Part shown: one piece after another, positions 1 to 7,540 of the stretch
Layout: every line of letters begins with the position of its first letter
How positions within the stretch are numbered: position 1 is the first letter of the stretch
NCBI RefSeq assembly: GCF_030317105.1
Contig: NZ_JASZYG010000032.1
Coordinates: 1 to 39,132, forward strand
Direction of reading: 5' to 3'
DNA: 39,132 bases
DNA from: Variovorax brevis
GTDB lineage: Bacteria; Pseudomonadota; Gammaproteobacteria; Burkholderiales; Burkholderiaceae_C
The notes under the pieces: generated by a model
Databases searched by the model: none
Seen by the model: the letters and a program-made list of their open reading frames with translations, nothing else
Told to the model about the DNA's origin: nothing
Translations under genes and position numbers: made by a program

Positions 1-219
1 GCGCAGGGTTTCCTGGCACTTCGCTTCGCCGCAGGAGACGGCGATGATTTCGGTGACAACGCCCTTTTCTTTCAAGCGAACCGCCTCTTCGACGGCGATT
101 TCGTCGAAGGGGTTCATGCTCATCTTGACGTTGGCGATGTCGACTCCGGTGCCATCGGACTTGACCTGCACCTTGACGTTCGCGTCGATCACGCGCTTGA
201 CTGCTACCAATACCTTCAT
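1..219 (-). CDS. etfB: Electron transfer flavoprotein beta subunit, N-terminal part (runs off left edge)
   Basis: The first 73 residues are visible, starting MKVLVAVKRVIDANVKVQVK, followed by the typical MNPFDEIAVEEA segment at about residues 35-46. Together these are diagnostic of the ETF beta chain. ETF is a cytoplasmic FAD/AMP-binding heterodimer that accepts electrons from acyl-CoA dehydrogenases and passes them to ETF:ubiquinone oxidoreductase. The gene is last in a leftward unit (hydrolase, SDR, thiolase, etfB), with 93 bases and a hairpin separating it from the thiolase, so it may also have its own promoter. Only a weak ribosome site precedes the ATG at 219. etfA would be expected just beyond the edge. 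Three acyl-CoA dehydrogenases elsewhere in the window are its likely electron donors, which is inference from context. Confidence 0.93.
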   Translation of the reverse strand, partial: MKVLVAVKRVIDANVKVQVKSDGTGVDIANVKMSMNPFDEIAVEEAVRLKEKGVVTEIIAVSCGEAKCQETLR

Positions 220-286
220 GACTGCTTCATTCCCGCAATATGTTCATCGAAACGATGCGTCAAAGTTAACCGCTTCGTCCGGATTT

Positions 287-309
287 CCACCCTCCACAAA
301 GGAGGGGGT
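287..309 (-). terminator. Short GC hairpin between thiolase and etfB
   Basis: CCCTCC (290-295) pairs with GGAGGG (301-306) around the loop ACAAA. It lies 3 bases past the thiolase stop, where a terminator or mRNA 3'-end hairpin would be. No clear T-tract follows, so strong intrinsic termination is doubtful and read-through into etfB is possible. The C-run, A/T loop, G-run layout matches several other hairpins in the window. Confidence 0.4.
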
Positions 310-312
310 CCG

Positions 313-1497
313 TCAGGCAATCTCGAACAGCGCCGCGGCGCCCATGCCGCCGCCCACGCACATCGACACCACCACACGTTTGGCCCCGCGCCGCTTGCCC
401 TCGATGAGCGCATGGCCCGTGACGCGCGCACCGGTCATGCCGTAGGGATGGCCAATGGAAATGCTGCCGCCGTTGACGTTGTATTTCGCAGGGTCGATGC
501 CCAGGTGGTCGCGGCAATACAGCACCTGGCATGCGAAGGCTTCATTGAGCTCCCACAAGTCGATGTCGTCCACCTTCAGCCCATGCTGCTTGAGCAGCTT
601 GGGAATGGCGTAGATCGGACCGATGCCCATCTCCTCGGGCGCGTTGCCGGCGACGGCCATCCCGCGATAGATGCCCAGCGGCTGGAGACCGAGCCGCTGG
701 GCCAGCGTGCCGCTCATCACCACGCAGGCGCTCGCGCCGTCGGAGAGCTGGCTGGCGTTGCCGGCCGTGACCACGCCGCCCTCGACCACGGGCTTGAGTG
801 CCGCAAGGCTTTGCAGCGTCGTCTCGGGCCGGTTGCCTTCGTCCCTGGCAAGCGTCACCTGCTTGCGGCTCGTTTCGCCTGTGGCCTTGTCCGTCACCAG
901 CATCTGCGTGGTGATCGGCACGATCTCCGCGTCGAAGCGGCCTTCGGCCTGGGCGCGTGCCGTGCGAAGTTGCGACTCGAGTGCGTACTGGTCCTGCACC
1001 TCGCGCGAGATGCCGTACTTGCGCGAAACGAACTCCGCCGTCTGCAGCATCGGCATATGGGCGTGCGGGACGCGGGCCAGCACGTTGGGGTCCTGCTCGG
1101 CGGCCACCCAGTCGAAGTAGCGTTGCTGCACGGCGGAGATGTTTTCCTGTCCGCCTGCCAGCACCACCTCCATGCCGTCGACCATCACCTGCTTGGCCGC
1201 GGTTGCGATTGCCATCAGGCCGGAGGCGCACTGGCGGTCGATGGTCTGCGCGGCAACCGTGGCCGGCAGGCCAGCAGCGAGCACCGCCTGGCGGGCGACG
1301 TTGGAGCCGGCAGTGCCTGCGGTCAGCACCGAGCCCATCACGGCATCTTCGATGCGGTCGGGTTCAATGCCGGCGCGCTGCACGGCATGCGAAATCGCGT
1401 GGCCGAGCAGGGTAGGGGACTTGGTGTCGTTGAAGGCCCCACGAAAGGCCTTGCCGATGGGCGTGCGGGCGGTGGAGACGATGACGGCGTCGATCAT
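313..1497 (-). CDS. Acetyl-CoA acetyltransferase / 3-ketoacyl-CoA thiolase
   Basis: A 394-residue thiolase that cleaves or forms beta-ketoacyl-CoA with CoA in the cytoplasm. All catalytic motifs are present: nucleophilic Cys90 in DRQCASGL, His350 in GHPYGMTGAR and Cys380 in CVGGGMG near the C-terminus. Length and motifs fit the degradative/biosynthetic thiolase family (FadA/PhaA/BktB-like); which chain length it prefers cannot be read from the sequence. The start at 1497 gives the expected N-terminus (MIDAVIVSTARTPIGK) and a purine-rich AGAGAA stretch lies upstream. It follows the MFE-2-type SDR by 30 bases, so the SDR product (3-ketoacyl-CoA) would be its natural substrate. Unlike the two thiolases at 25.7 and 28.1 kb, which are SCP-x type, this one has the classical C-terminal Cys. 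Confidence 0.93.
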   Translation of the reverse strand: MIDAVIVSTARTPIGKAFRGAFNDTKSPTLLGHAISHAVQRAGIEPDRIEDAVMGSVLTAGTAGSNVARQAVLAAGLPATVAAQTIDRQCASGLMAIATAAKQVMVDGMEVVLAGGQENISAVQQRYFDWVAAEQDPNVLARVPHAHMPMLQTAEFVSRKYGISREVQDQYALESQLRTARAQAEGRFDAEIVPITTQMLVTDKATGETSRKQVTLARDEGNRPETTLQSLAALKPVVEGGVVTAGNASQLSDGASACVVMSGTLAQRLGLQPLGIYRGMAVAGNAPEEMGIGPIYAIPKLLKQHGLKVDDIDLWELNEAFACQVLYCRDHLGIDPAKYNVNGGSISIGHPYGMTGARVTGHALIEGKRRGAKRVVVSMCVGGGMGAAALFEIA

Positions 1498-1527
1498 GCT
1501 TTTTTCTCTGGATCTTTCGGATGTTTG

Positions 1528-2460
1528 TCAGGCCGCGATGGCGTCGTTGGCGGCAGGCGCGAAGCCGGCGTTCTTCAGTTCCAGATCGCCTTGTGCTGCG
1601 CCGCTGCGAGGCACTGTCTCGCCATGGCGCTCGGCCACGTCCGGCAGCCGGGCGGCCAGCTCATGCGCGACGTGCTCACCGGTGCCCAGGTGGATGCCGC
1701 GCGTCAGCGTGATGTGTGCCGCCTCGAAGCTGCCTGCGCCGGCGCAAAGCACCATGCGCGTGGGTGCGTCCTCGGCGACCAGCGCGCCGATGGCGGGGCT
1801 GACGGCAGCGGGCGACAAGGCGGCCAGCTTGTCTTGCGGCATCAGTCCGTCGAGCATGCGCGTGCCGGCCGTGGGCGCGAGGCAATTCACGCGAATGCCA
1901 TGCTTCTCGCCTTCGAGCGAGAGCGTCTGCATGAGGCCCACCAGCGCCATCTTGGCCGCGCCGTAGTTGGCCTGCCCGAAGTTGCCGTACAGGCCCGAGG
2001 ACGAGGTGGTCATCACGATGCGGCCCCAGCCTTGCTGGCGCATCGTGTCCCACACGGCCTTGGTGCAGTGCACGGCGCCCATCAGGTGAACCTCGACCAC
2101 GGTGCGGAAATCCTCGACCTCCATCTTGGCAAAGCTCTTGTCGCGCAGGATGCCGGCGTTGTTGACCAGGATGTCCACCCGGCCCCAGCGCGCCACGGTG
2201 TCGGCCACCATCTTCTTCACGGCTTCGAAGTCGGTGACCGAGGCGCCGTTGGCCACGGCTTCGCCACCCATGGCGGTGATTTCGTCGACCACTTTCTGTG
2301 CGGCTGAAGCGCTGCCGCCTCGGCCGTTGAGGTCGCTGCCCAGGTCATTGACGACCACCTTCGCGCCCAGGCGCGCCAGCAGAAGGGCGTGCTCGCGCCC
2401 GAGTCCGGCGCCCGCGCCGGTGACGATGGCAACCTTGCCCGTCAGATCGATCTTTCTCAT
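1528..2460 (-). CDS. SDR, MFE-2-type 3-hydroxyacyl-CoA dehydrogenase-like
   Basis: A 310-residue NAD(P)-dependent short-chain dehydrogenase. The Rossmann motif TGAGAGLG is at 14-21, NNAG at 100-103 and the catalytic Tyr166/Lys170 are in YGAAK, with Ser153-155 just ahead. The segment VVVNDLGSDLNGRGGS and the LRDKSF motif are typical of the dehydrogenase domain of peroxisomal multifunctional enzyme 2, which oxidises (3R)-hydroxyacyl-CoA. The start at 2460 is chosen because its ATG overlaps the TGA of the upstream hydrolase (ATGA) and a GGAAAC site lies just before it; a longer in-frame reading would run into the hydrolase. A paralogue with the same signature is at 37959-38870. The C-terminal 40 residues after the SDR core are not a domain I recognise. 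Confidence 0.88.
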   Translation of the reverse strand: MRKIDLTGKVAIVTGAGAGLGREHALLLARLGAKVVVNDLGSDLNGRGGSASAAQKVVDEITAMGGEAVANGASVTDFEAVKKMVADTVARWGRVDILVNNAGILRDKSFAKMEVEDFRTVVEVHLMGAVHCTKAVWDTMRQQGWGRIVMTTSSSGLYGNFGQANYGAAKMALVGLMQTLSLEGEKHGIRVNCLAPTAGTRMLDGLMPQDKLAALSPAAVSPAIGALVAEDAPTRMVLCAGAGSFEAAHITLTRGIHLGTGEHVAHELAARLPDVAERHGETVPRSGAAQGDLELKNAGFAPAANDAIAA

Positions 2461-3680
2461 GTTGTTTCCAGTTGATTTGAATGTGTCGGTTGACCGCTCC
2501 ACCGCTCGATGTGCGCCCGCATGCGTTGCAGGTAGTCGCCGCGCCCCAGGTGCAACAGATGCGTGCCCGCGAACCAGTGCATGGCGCTGCCCGGCCAGTG
2601 GCGATGCAGCAATTCGACGTGGTCGGCACGGGTGACGAGGTCGCCGGCACCGCCAATGACCAGCACCCGTTCCCCCGCCATGGGCGATGGGTAGCTGAGC
2701 GGGTTGTGGACCGCGACGAGCCCGCGCATTCCGGCCACGTCGACGCCCTGGCTTCGCATCAGCCGCGACAGCAGCACGCCGGTCGGCTGCCAGTCGAGGA
2801 AGGCGTCGATCGGGCTCACCCCGGGCACCACGGGGATGCAGTAGTCGAGCCGGTCATCCACGCAGGCCAGCAGGGCGGCGGTGTAGCCACCCAGCGAGAT
2901 ACCGGCCACGCCGATGCGCTCGACGCCGCCGGCCTGCAAGTGATCGATGAAGACGCGCAGGTCCTGCACCGCCTGCAGCGTCACCTCGTTGAAATGCAGC
3001 AGTCCGTTGCCGAACACACCATAGCCCCGAATGGGCAGGAAGGGCTCGGCCCGCGGCCCGTGGTGGGGGAAGGTGAAGAACAGGACGTCATGGCCGGCGC
3101 GGTAGAGCGAGCGCAGTTGCAGTGCATGGTCGTTGAGCCATGGCATGTCGGCAGCGAAGCCGTGGATCACGATCAGCGTCGGCCGTGGCCGGTCGCCGTG
3201 GCACCAATGCTCGGCATGCGCGATGGCATTGCGCTTCATGCGCGCGAAGACGGGCGCGGCAGCGGGGTTCAACGGCACGAAGGGGCTGGTGAAGCGCAGT
3301 TCGCGCCGCCTGATTTCGGTCCCGCCCGCATGGAGGGACGCCAGTTCGCGCTGCTCCATCGCAACGTCCTTCGGCGGGCGCAGGAACACCCGGGACGCAT
3401 CCCCCGCCCGTGCCAGCGGTTCATAAAAGCGCAGCGCCTCGAACTCCCGTGCCACGCGGCCGGGTTCGCACAGCGAAGTCGTCATGGCCGTGGCCACCGC
3501 GGTGGCCAACGGAATGCGCACGACCCATTCGAGGGCCGTGGCGCCTTCCATCTGCAGCCATTGGCGCGCGCCAAGGCCGCTTCGACCCACGTGTCGCTGG
3601 AAGCCGTCCGGCAGTTGATCCCACCAGGGTGAACCCGGTTCGGGCGCGGGTGCTTGTATTGGTCTGAACGGCTTGCGCAA
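2457..3680 (-). CDS. Alpha/beta hydrolase family protein
   Basis: A 407-residue serine hydrolase with an N-terminal extension of about 160 residues before the alpha/beta core. Seen in sequence: oxyanion motif VIHGF (171-175), nucleophile Ser262 in GISLGGY, acid Asp347 in GAGDLVT and His374 in GTHLLHL. There is no signal peptide, so it is likely cytoplasmic. The substrate is unknown; an ester or thioester step is a guess from its coupling to a beta-oxidation SDR and thiolase. The frame is closed by a stop only three codons before 3680 and contains no early ATG. The start is therefore probably the TTG at 3680, with the GTG at residue 31 or the ATG at residue 44 as alternatives; no strong ribosome site decides. 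Its TGA overlaps the SDR ATG by four bases, indicating translational coupling. Confidence 0.8.
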   Translation of the reverse strand: MRKPFRPIQAPAPEPGSPWWDQLPDGFQRHVGRSGLGARQWLQMEGATALEWVVRIPLATAVATAMTTSLCEPGRVAREFEALRFYEPLARAGDASRVFLRPPKDVAMEQRELASLHAGGTEIRRRELRFTSPFVPLNPAAAPVFARMKRNAIAHAEHWCHGDRPRPTLIVIHGFAADMPWLNDHALQLRSLYRAGHDVLFFTFPHHGPRAEPFLPIRGYGVFGNGLLHFNEVTLQAVQDLRVFIDHLQAGGVERIGVAGISLGGYTAALLACVDDRLDYCIPVVPGVSPIDAFLDWQPTGVLLSRLMRSQGVDVAGMRGLVAVHNPLSYPSPMAGERVLVIGGAGDLVTRADHVELLHRHWPGSAMHWFAGTHLLHLGRGDYLQRMRAHIERWSGQPTHSNQLETT

Positions 3681-3730
3681 GTGTCGTCAATGTTGGTGAA
3701 GGTGCACCGACCATAGGGGAAGGGCGTCGT

Positions 3731-3832
3731 CCCACTCCCTCCCTTTAGTGGGGGGGCGCGTCAATTGCCGGGTGGGGTGGGGACGCCGATGGCAGGCAAC
3801 CCACCCGAAAGGGGGTGGAACACCCCGCGGGG
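3731..3832. repeat. Intergenic GC-rich hairpin cluster
   Basis: The gap between the divergent hydrolase and WS/DGAT genes holds three inverted repeats in 100 bases: CCCACT/AGTGGG (3731-3736 with 3747-3752), CCACCC/GGGTGG (3801-3806 with 3813-3818) and the palindrome CCCCGCGGGG (3823-3832). The word GGTTGCC-N-GCCA followed by CCACCCCAC recurs in the complementary orientation here and directly at 6373-6392, suggesting a dispersed repeat. Promoters for both flanking genes must lie in or beside it; none could be called with confidence. Confidence 0.45.
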
Positions 3833-3875
3833 CCCAAACCTAAGCTCAGTCCCACTCAGCCCAAGGACCCCATAC

Positions 3876-5531
3876 ATGTACGAAAAGCTCTCCGGCCAGG
3901 ACGCGATGTTCCTGCACGTGGACCAGCCGCATGCCGCTTCGCACGGCACGATGGTCTATATCTACGACCAGTCCAGCCTCGGCGGCAAGACGCTCGGCTT
4001 TCGCGAGATCGTCCAGCACATCGAGAGCCGCCTCGATGCATCGCCCGTGCTGCGCCGCAGGATCGTGCAGGTGCCTTTCGGGCTGGGCTATCCCTTCTGG
4101 GTCGATGACGAACTGTTCGACATCGATTTCCACGTGCGCCACTTCGCACTGCCCAAGCCCGGCGACTGGCGGCAGTTCTGCATCATGGTGTCGCGCATCC
4201 ACGCCCGCACCATCGACCTCGCGCGCGCGCCGTGGGAGATGTACGTCATCGAGGGCCTGGACAACATCGAGGGCATTCCGAAGGGCAGCTTCGCAGTCCT
4301 GAGCAAGATCCACCATGCGGCCATGGACGGCATGGCGGCGGTGGAGCTGACCTGGGCCCTGCATGAAATCCAGCGCGCGGCGGGCGGCCGGGAGCCGGTG
4401 GTCGATCCTGCCCATCCGGTGTTGCCGCAAGGCGCAAGCCTGAAGTGGTTCGACATGTTGAGCCGGTCCTTCGGCGACAACTTCATGGCGATGAGCCGCA
4501 TGGCGGCGCCCCTGGCGCAGGTGCTGCCCCGCATGGCGATGAACCGGATGCGCTCGCTGCTCGGACCGGGAGGCGCGGCTGGCCTGACAGCGCCGCAGAC
4601 CCGCTTCAATGCGGATGTGGTGGCGAGCCGGGTCTGGAACTCGGTCACGTTCGAGCTGGCGGAAGTCAAGCAGATCAAGAGCGTGGTGGCCGGCGCCACC
4701 GTCAACGATGCGCTGATCGCGGTCATCGGTGGCGCCATGCGCCGCTACCTCGATTCCAAGGGCGAGCTGCCCGAACGTTCGCTCCTCACGATGGCGCCGG
4801 TGAACACACGGCAGGAGGACGCAAAAGGAACCGCCAGCGGCAACAACGTGTCGATGCTGCGCTTTCCGATGGGCACCGACATCGCGGACCCGATCGCGCG
4901 GCTCGAAGCCGTGCGCGCAGCGACCGCCGAATCGAAGGAGATGCAGAAAGCCATCGGCGCGAAGCAACTCACCGACATCCAGAAGTTCGCGCCGCCCGCG
5001 ACGCTCGGCCTGGCGGGTCGGCTCGCGGCGATGACCGGCTCGGGCGGCAAGGGGCCGCTGGTGCTGCACAACTGCCTGGTGACCAACGTGCCGGGACCGA
5101 ACGCGCCGCTGTACATGCTGGGCGCCAAGCTCATTCATTGGGGCGGCGTGGGGCCGGTGACGGACGGCATGTCGCTGATCTGGAACCCCACCAGCTATTG
5201 CGGCAAGGTGTTCATCTCGCTGACCAGCTCGCCCAACGTGGTGCCGGATCCGGAGTTCCTGGCCGAGTGCCTGCGCGAGTCGTTTGAAGAGACGAAGGCC
5301 GCTGCTATGGCTGCTGCGGCAGCTGCGGCAGCTGCGCCACTGGCCCTGGGGCATGAGGCCGCGAAAACGGCGTCGACCCGCAAGGCGCCGGCCAGGAAGG
5401 CAGCCGGCAAGAAGGCCCCGGTCAGCAAGACGGCGCCCAAGGCCATCGAGGCAACCGCCGCGAAGCCGGCAGCAAAGACGAAGACGGCACCGGCGCGCAA
5501 GAAGCGCGCTGCGCTGCCAGCCGTTCAATAA
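3876..5531 (+). CDS. WS/DGAT-family acyltransferase with Lys/Ala-rich tail
   Basis: A 551-residue member of the wax ester synthase / acyl-CoA:diacylglycerol acyltransferase family, which transfers an acyl group from acyl-CoA to an alcohol or diacylglycerol at the inner-membrane face. The catalytic HHxxxDG motif is His146-His147-AAM-Asp151-Gly152. Later family landmarks are NDALIAVIGGAMRRYL and the TNVPGPNAPLY segment. The start at 3876 has AAGGA 9 bases upstream; an in-frame extension back to 3765 would translate the hairpin repeat and is rejected. About 80 residues beyond the usual end of the family form an Ala- then Lys/Ala/Pro-rich tail resembling histone H1-like proteins. The SDR follows 14 bases downstream, so the two are probably co-transcribed. 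Product (wax ester, triacylglycerol or other ester) is not determinable. Confidence 0.88.
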   Translation: MYEKLSGQDAMFLHVDQPHAASHGTMVYIYDQSSLGGKTLGFREIVQHIESRLDASPVLRRRIVQVPFGLGYPFWVDDELFDIDFHVRHFALPKPGDWRQFCIMVSRIHARTIDLARAPWEMYVIEGLDNIEGIPKGSFAVLSKIHHAAMDGMAAVELTWALHEIQRAAGGREPVVDPAHPVLPQGASLKWFDMLSRSFGDNFMAMSRMAAPLAQVLPRMAMNRMRSLLGPGGAAGLTAPQTRFNADVVASRVWNSVTFELAEVKQIKSVVAGATVNDALIAVIGGAMRRYLDSKGELPERSLLTMAPVNTRQEDAKGTASGNNVSMLRFPMGTDIADPIARLEAVRAATAESKEMQKAIGAKQLTDIQKFAPPATLGLAGRLAAMTGSGGKGPLVLHNCLVTNVPGPNAPLYMLGAKLIHWGGVGPVTDGMSLIWNPTSYCGKVFISLTSSPNVVPDPEFLAECLRESFEETKAAAMAAAAAAAAAPLALGHEAAKTASTRKAPARKAAGKKAPVSKTAPKAIEATAAKPAAKTKTAPARKKRAALPAVQ

Positions 5532-5545
5532 GGAAGGAAACAGGC

Positions 5546-6316
5546 ATGGATCTGGGTGCAATGCTCGCAGGCAAGCGGGTGCTCGTGACCGGCGCTTCGT
5601 CGGGCCTCGGCGAAAACTTTGCGCGGCTCGCCGCAGGCTGCGGCGCCAGGGTGGTGATCGCGGCGCGGCGCAAGGCCAGGCTCGACACGCTCGCCGACGA
5701 ACTCGGCAGGCTCGGCTCACCGCAAGTCACCGTCGTCGAGATGGACGTCGCTTCCGAAGCATCGATCGCGAGTGCTTTCGAAGCGATCGATGCCTCGGGC
5801 GACCTGCTCGACGTGGTCGTCAACAACGCCGGCATCGGCAGCGCAGGCGAGGCGCTCACGGTGCCGACGCAGGGCTTCGATGCGCTGATGACGACCAACG
5901 TGCGCGGCGTCTGGCTGGTATCCCTGCAGGCCGCGCGGCGCTGGAAGGAAGCCGGGCGTGGCGGCTCGATCATCAACATCGCCTCGATCCAGGCCGAGCG
6001 CGTCAAGCATCGCATCGCGCCGTACGCGACCTCCAAGGCAGCCGTCGTCCACATGACCAAAAGCCTCGCGCTCGAATGGGCCGCGCACGGCATTCGCGTC
6101 AACGCGATCGAGCCGGGCTACATCGGCACCGAGATGACCCAGGCCGGCCTTGAGACGGAGGCAGGCAGGGCGTTGCTCCAGAACATTCCGATGGGCCGCT
6201 TCGGCAAGCCCGAAGAGCTCAACGGCCTGCTGCTGCTGATGGCGACGGAGGCCGGCTCGTGGATGACCGGCGCCTGCGTGCCGGTCGACGGCGGGCATCT
6301 CTGCTCGAGCCTGTAA
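5546..6316 (+). CDS. SDR family oxidoreductase
   Basis: A 256-residue classical NAD(P)H-dependent short-chain dehydrogenase: TGASSGLG (15-22), NNAG (93-96), Ser147, Tyr160 and Lys164 in YATSK, then the PG segment and a C-terminal DGGHL. RARR-type basic residues at 40-42 after the second strand suggest NADP preference, by family rule. A strong AAGGAAGG site precedes the ATG. It is 14 bases after the acyltransferase gene and reads as the second gene of a two-gene unit. Fatty acyl or hydroxyacyl oxidoreduction would fit the neighbour; the next unit downstream (LacI/MFS/HisD-like) could also use it. It is distinct from the MFE-2-type SDRs at the two ends of the window. Confidence 0.87.
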   Translation: MDLGAMLAGKRVLVTGASSGLGENFARLAAGCGARVVIAARRKARLDTLADELGRLGSPQVTVVEMDVASEASIASAFEAIDASGDLLDVVVNNAGIGSAGEALTVPTQGFDALMTTNVRGVWLVSLQAARRWKEAGRGGSIINIASIQAERVKHRIAPYATSKAAVVHMTKSLALEWAAHGIRVNAIEPGYIGTEMTQAGLETEAGRALLQNIPMGRFGKPEELNGLLLLMATEAGSWMTGACVPVDGGHLCSSL

Positions 6317-6332
6317 GAGACGCTGAAGGAAG

Positions 6333-6395
6333 GGGGCCGAAGCGGCCGGCCCCATTCCAAAAGGGGGGGACGGGTTGCCAGCCACCCCACGCACC
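6333..6395 (+). repeat. Terminator-like hairpin and G-run repeat after SDR
   Basis: GGGGCC (6333-6338) pairs with GGCCCC (6348-6353) 16 bases past the SDR stop. A run of seven G (6365-6371 region) and the GGTTGCCAGCCACCCCAC word shared with the 3.8-kb gap follow. The hairpin may end the acyltransferase/SDR transcript, though no T-tract follows. Confidence 0.4.
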
Positions 6396-6408
6396 ATTGG
6401 ACGCAAGC

Positions 6409-6424
6409 GTGCACACGTGTGCAC
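6409..6424. promoter_or_regulatory. Perfect 16-bp palindrome, candidate LacI-family operator
   Basis: GTGCACACGTGTGCAC is a perfect palindrome with the central CG step typical of LacI-family operators, centred about 27 bases before the lacI-type ATG at 6444. This position fits autorepression. No second copy was found upstream of the MFS gene. Assignment to this regulator is inference from position and symmetry. Confidence 0.6.
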
Positions 6425-6443
6425 AACCTCCTGACTCCCCGAC

Positions 6444-7490
6444 ATGGCCCACAAACCCGCCTCTGCCACATCACCCGCCCACCGTGCCGCGCCGATTCGT
6501 GGACGCGTCGCGGCAAAGGATCTCGCCAGGCACATCGGAGTCGCCACGTCGACCATCTCGCGCGCCTTCGACAAGCACTCGCGCATCTCCGATGAACTGC
6601 GCCAACGCATCATCGCGGCCGCCGATGAAGCGGGCTACAGGCCCAACGCCATCGCGCGCTCGCTGAACCAGCGGCGCTCGGGCATCGTCGCGCTCGTGAT
6701 GGGTGACCTTGCCAATCCCTTCTACCCCGAAGTGATCGAGGAGCTGTCGCTTCAGCTCCGGCAGGCTGGCCGGCAGCTGCTTCTTTTCGTCGTCCACAAG
6801 GGCGGCGACGCAGATGAACTGATGCCTCAGCTGCTGCAGTACCAGGTCGATGCGATCGTGGTGACAGCGGCGCGGCTGTCTTCTCGCATGTCGGAACTGT
6901 GCATGCGCCAGGGCGTTCCTGTCGTCTTCATGAACCGGCGCGTCGAGGATCCGACCGTCTGGTCGGTCTGTTGCGACAACGAGCGCATGGGCGAAGAGGT
7001 GGCCAACTACCTGGCAGGGCAGCAGCGCCGCGCGTGCGCCTTCGTCGGGGGCGACCCCGGTATCTCCACCACGGCCGACCGCCTGCGTGGCTTCGAGCGC
7101 GGTCTGGCGGCGCACGGCCTGCGGCTGGTAGCCAGCGTGCAAGGCAGCTACACGCATGAAGGCGCGCGTGCTGCGGCGGCCGAGCTGTTCGGCGCCGGCA
7201 GGCCTCCCATCGACGCGGTGTTCTGCGCCAACGACGTGATGGCGCTTGGCGTGCTCGGCCACCTGCGAACGCACACCACGCTTCGCGTACCGCAGGACGT
7301 GGCCGTCGTCGGCTTCGATGACATACGGGCCGCGGCGTGGCCGGAGCATGACCTGACGACCGTGCGCCAGCCGGTGAGCGAAATGATCGATTGCGTCATC
7401 GGATTGCTCGATGAAGGCCGCCCGCAAGGCACGGTTTCCGACGCGCTGCGCGAATTGCCGGGGCGGCTCGTGCTGCGCTCGTCCGCCTGA
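6444..7490 (+). CDS. LacI-family transcriptional regulator
   Basis: A 348-residue repressor with the LacI helix-turn-helix at about 21-42 (RVAAKDLARHIGVATSTISR), hinge helix region near 60-75, and a periplasmic-binding-protein-like effector domain (ALVMGDLANPFYPEVIEELS onward; CANDVMALGVL, VVGFDDI). LacI proteins bind paired half-sites and release or tighten on binding a small ligand, often a sugar, polyol or acid. No good ribosome site precedes the ATG, but the start places the helix-turn-helix near the N-terminus as expected. It is 50 bases upstream of the MFS gene on the same strand and very likely controls the MFS, HisD-like, thioesterase and sulfatase genes. The ligand is unknown. Confidence 0.93.
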   Translation: MAHKPASATSPAHRAAPIRGRVAAKDLARHIGVATSTISRAFDKHSRISDELRQRIIAAADEAGYRPNAIARSLNQRRSGIVALVMGDLANPFYPEVIEELSLQLRQAGRQLLLFVVHKGGDADELMPQLLQYQVDAIVVTAARLSSRMSELCMRQGVPVVFMNRRVEDPTVWSVCCDNERMGEEVANYLAGQQRRACAFVGGDPGISTTADRLRGFERGLAAHGLRLVASVQGSYTHEGARAAAAELFGAGRPPIDAVFCANDVMALGVLGHLRTHTTLRVPQDVAVVGFDDIRAAAWPEHDLTTVRQPVSEMIDCVIGLLDEGRPQGTVSDALRELPGRLVLRSSA

Positions 7491-7540
7491 AGGCGCGGCG
7501 AACCCCGGCCCCATCTCACCATCAACAAAGGAGACAAGAC

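Noticed and set aside
412..2307. Long plus-strand open frame (631 codons) opposite the thiolase and SDR
   Set aside because: Low-complexity His/Ala/Gly/Arg-rich translation typical of antisense frames in GC-rich DNA; the minus-strand genes have complete catalytic motifs.
3765..3875. 37-residue N-terminal extension of the WS/DGAT protein
   Set aside because: It translates the intergenic hairpin repeat and has no ribosome site; the ATG at 3876 has AAGGA and begins the family N-terminus.
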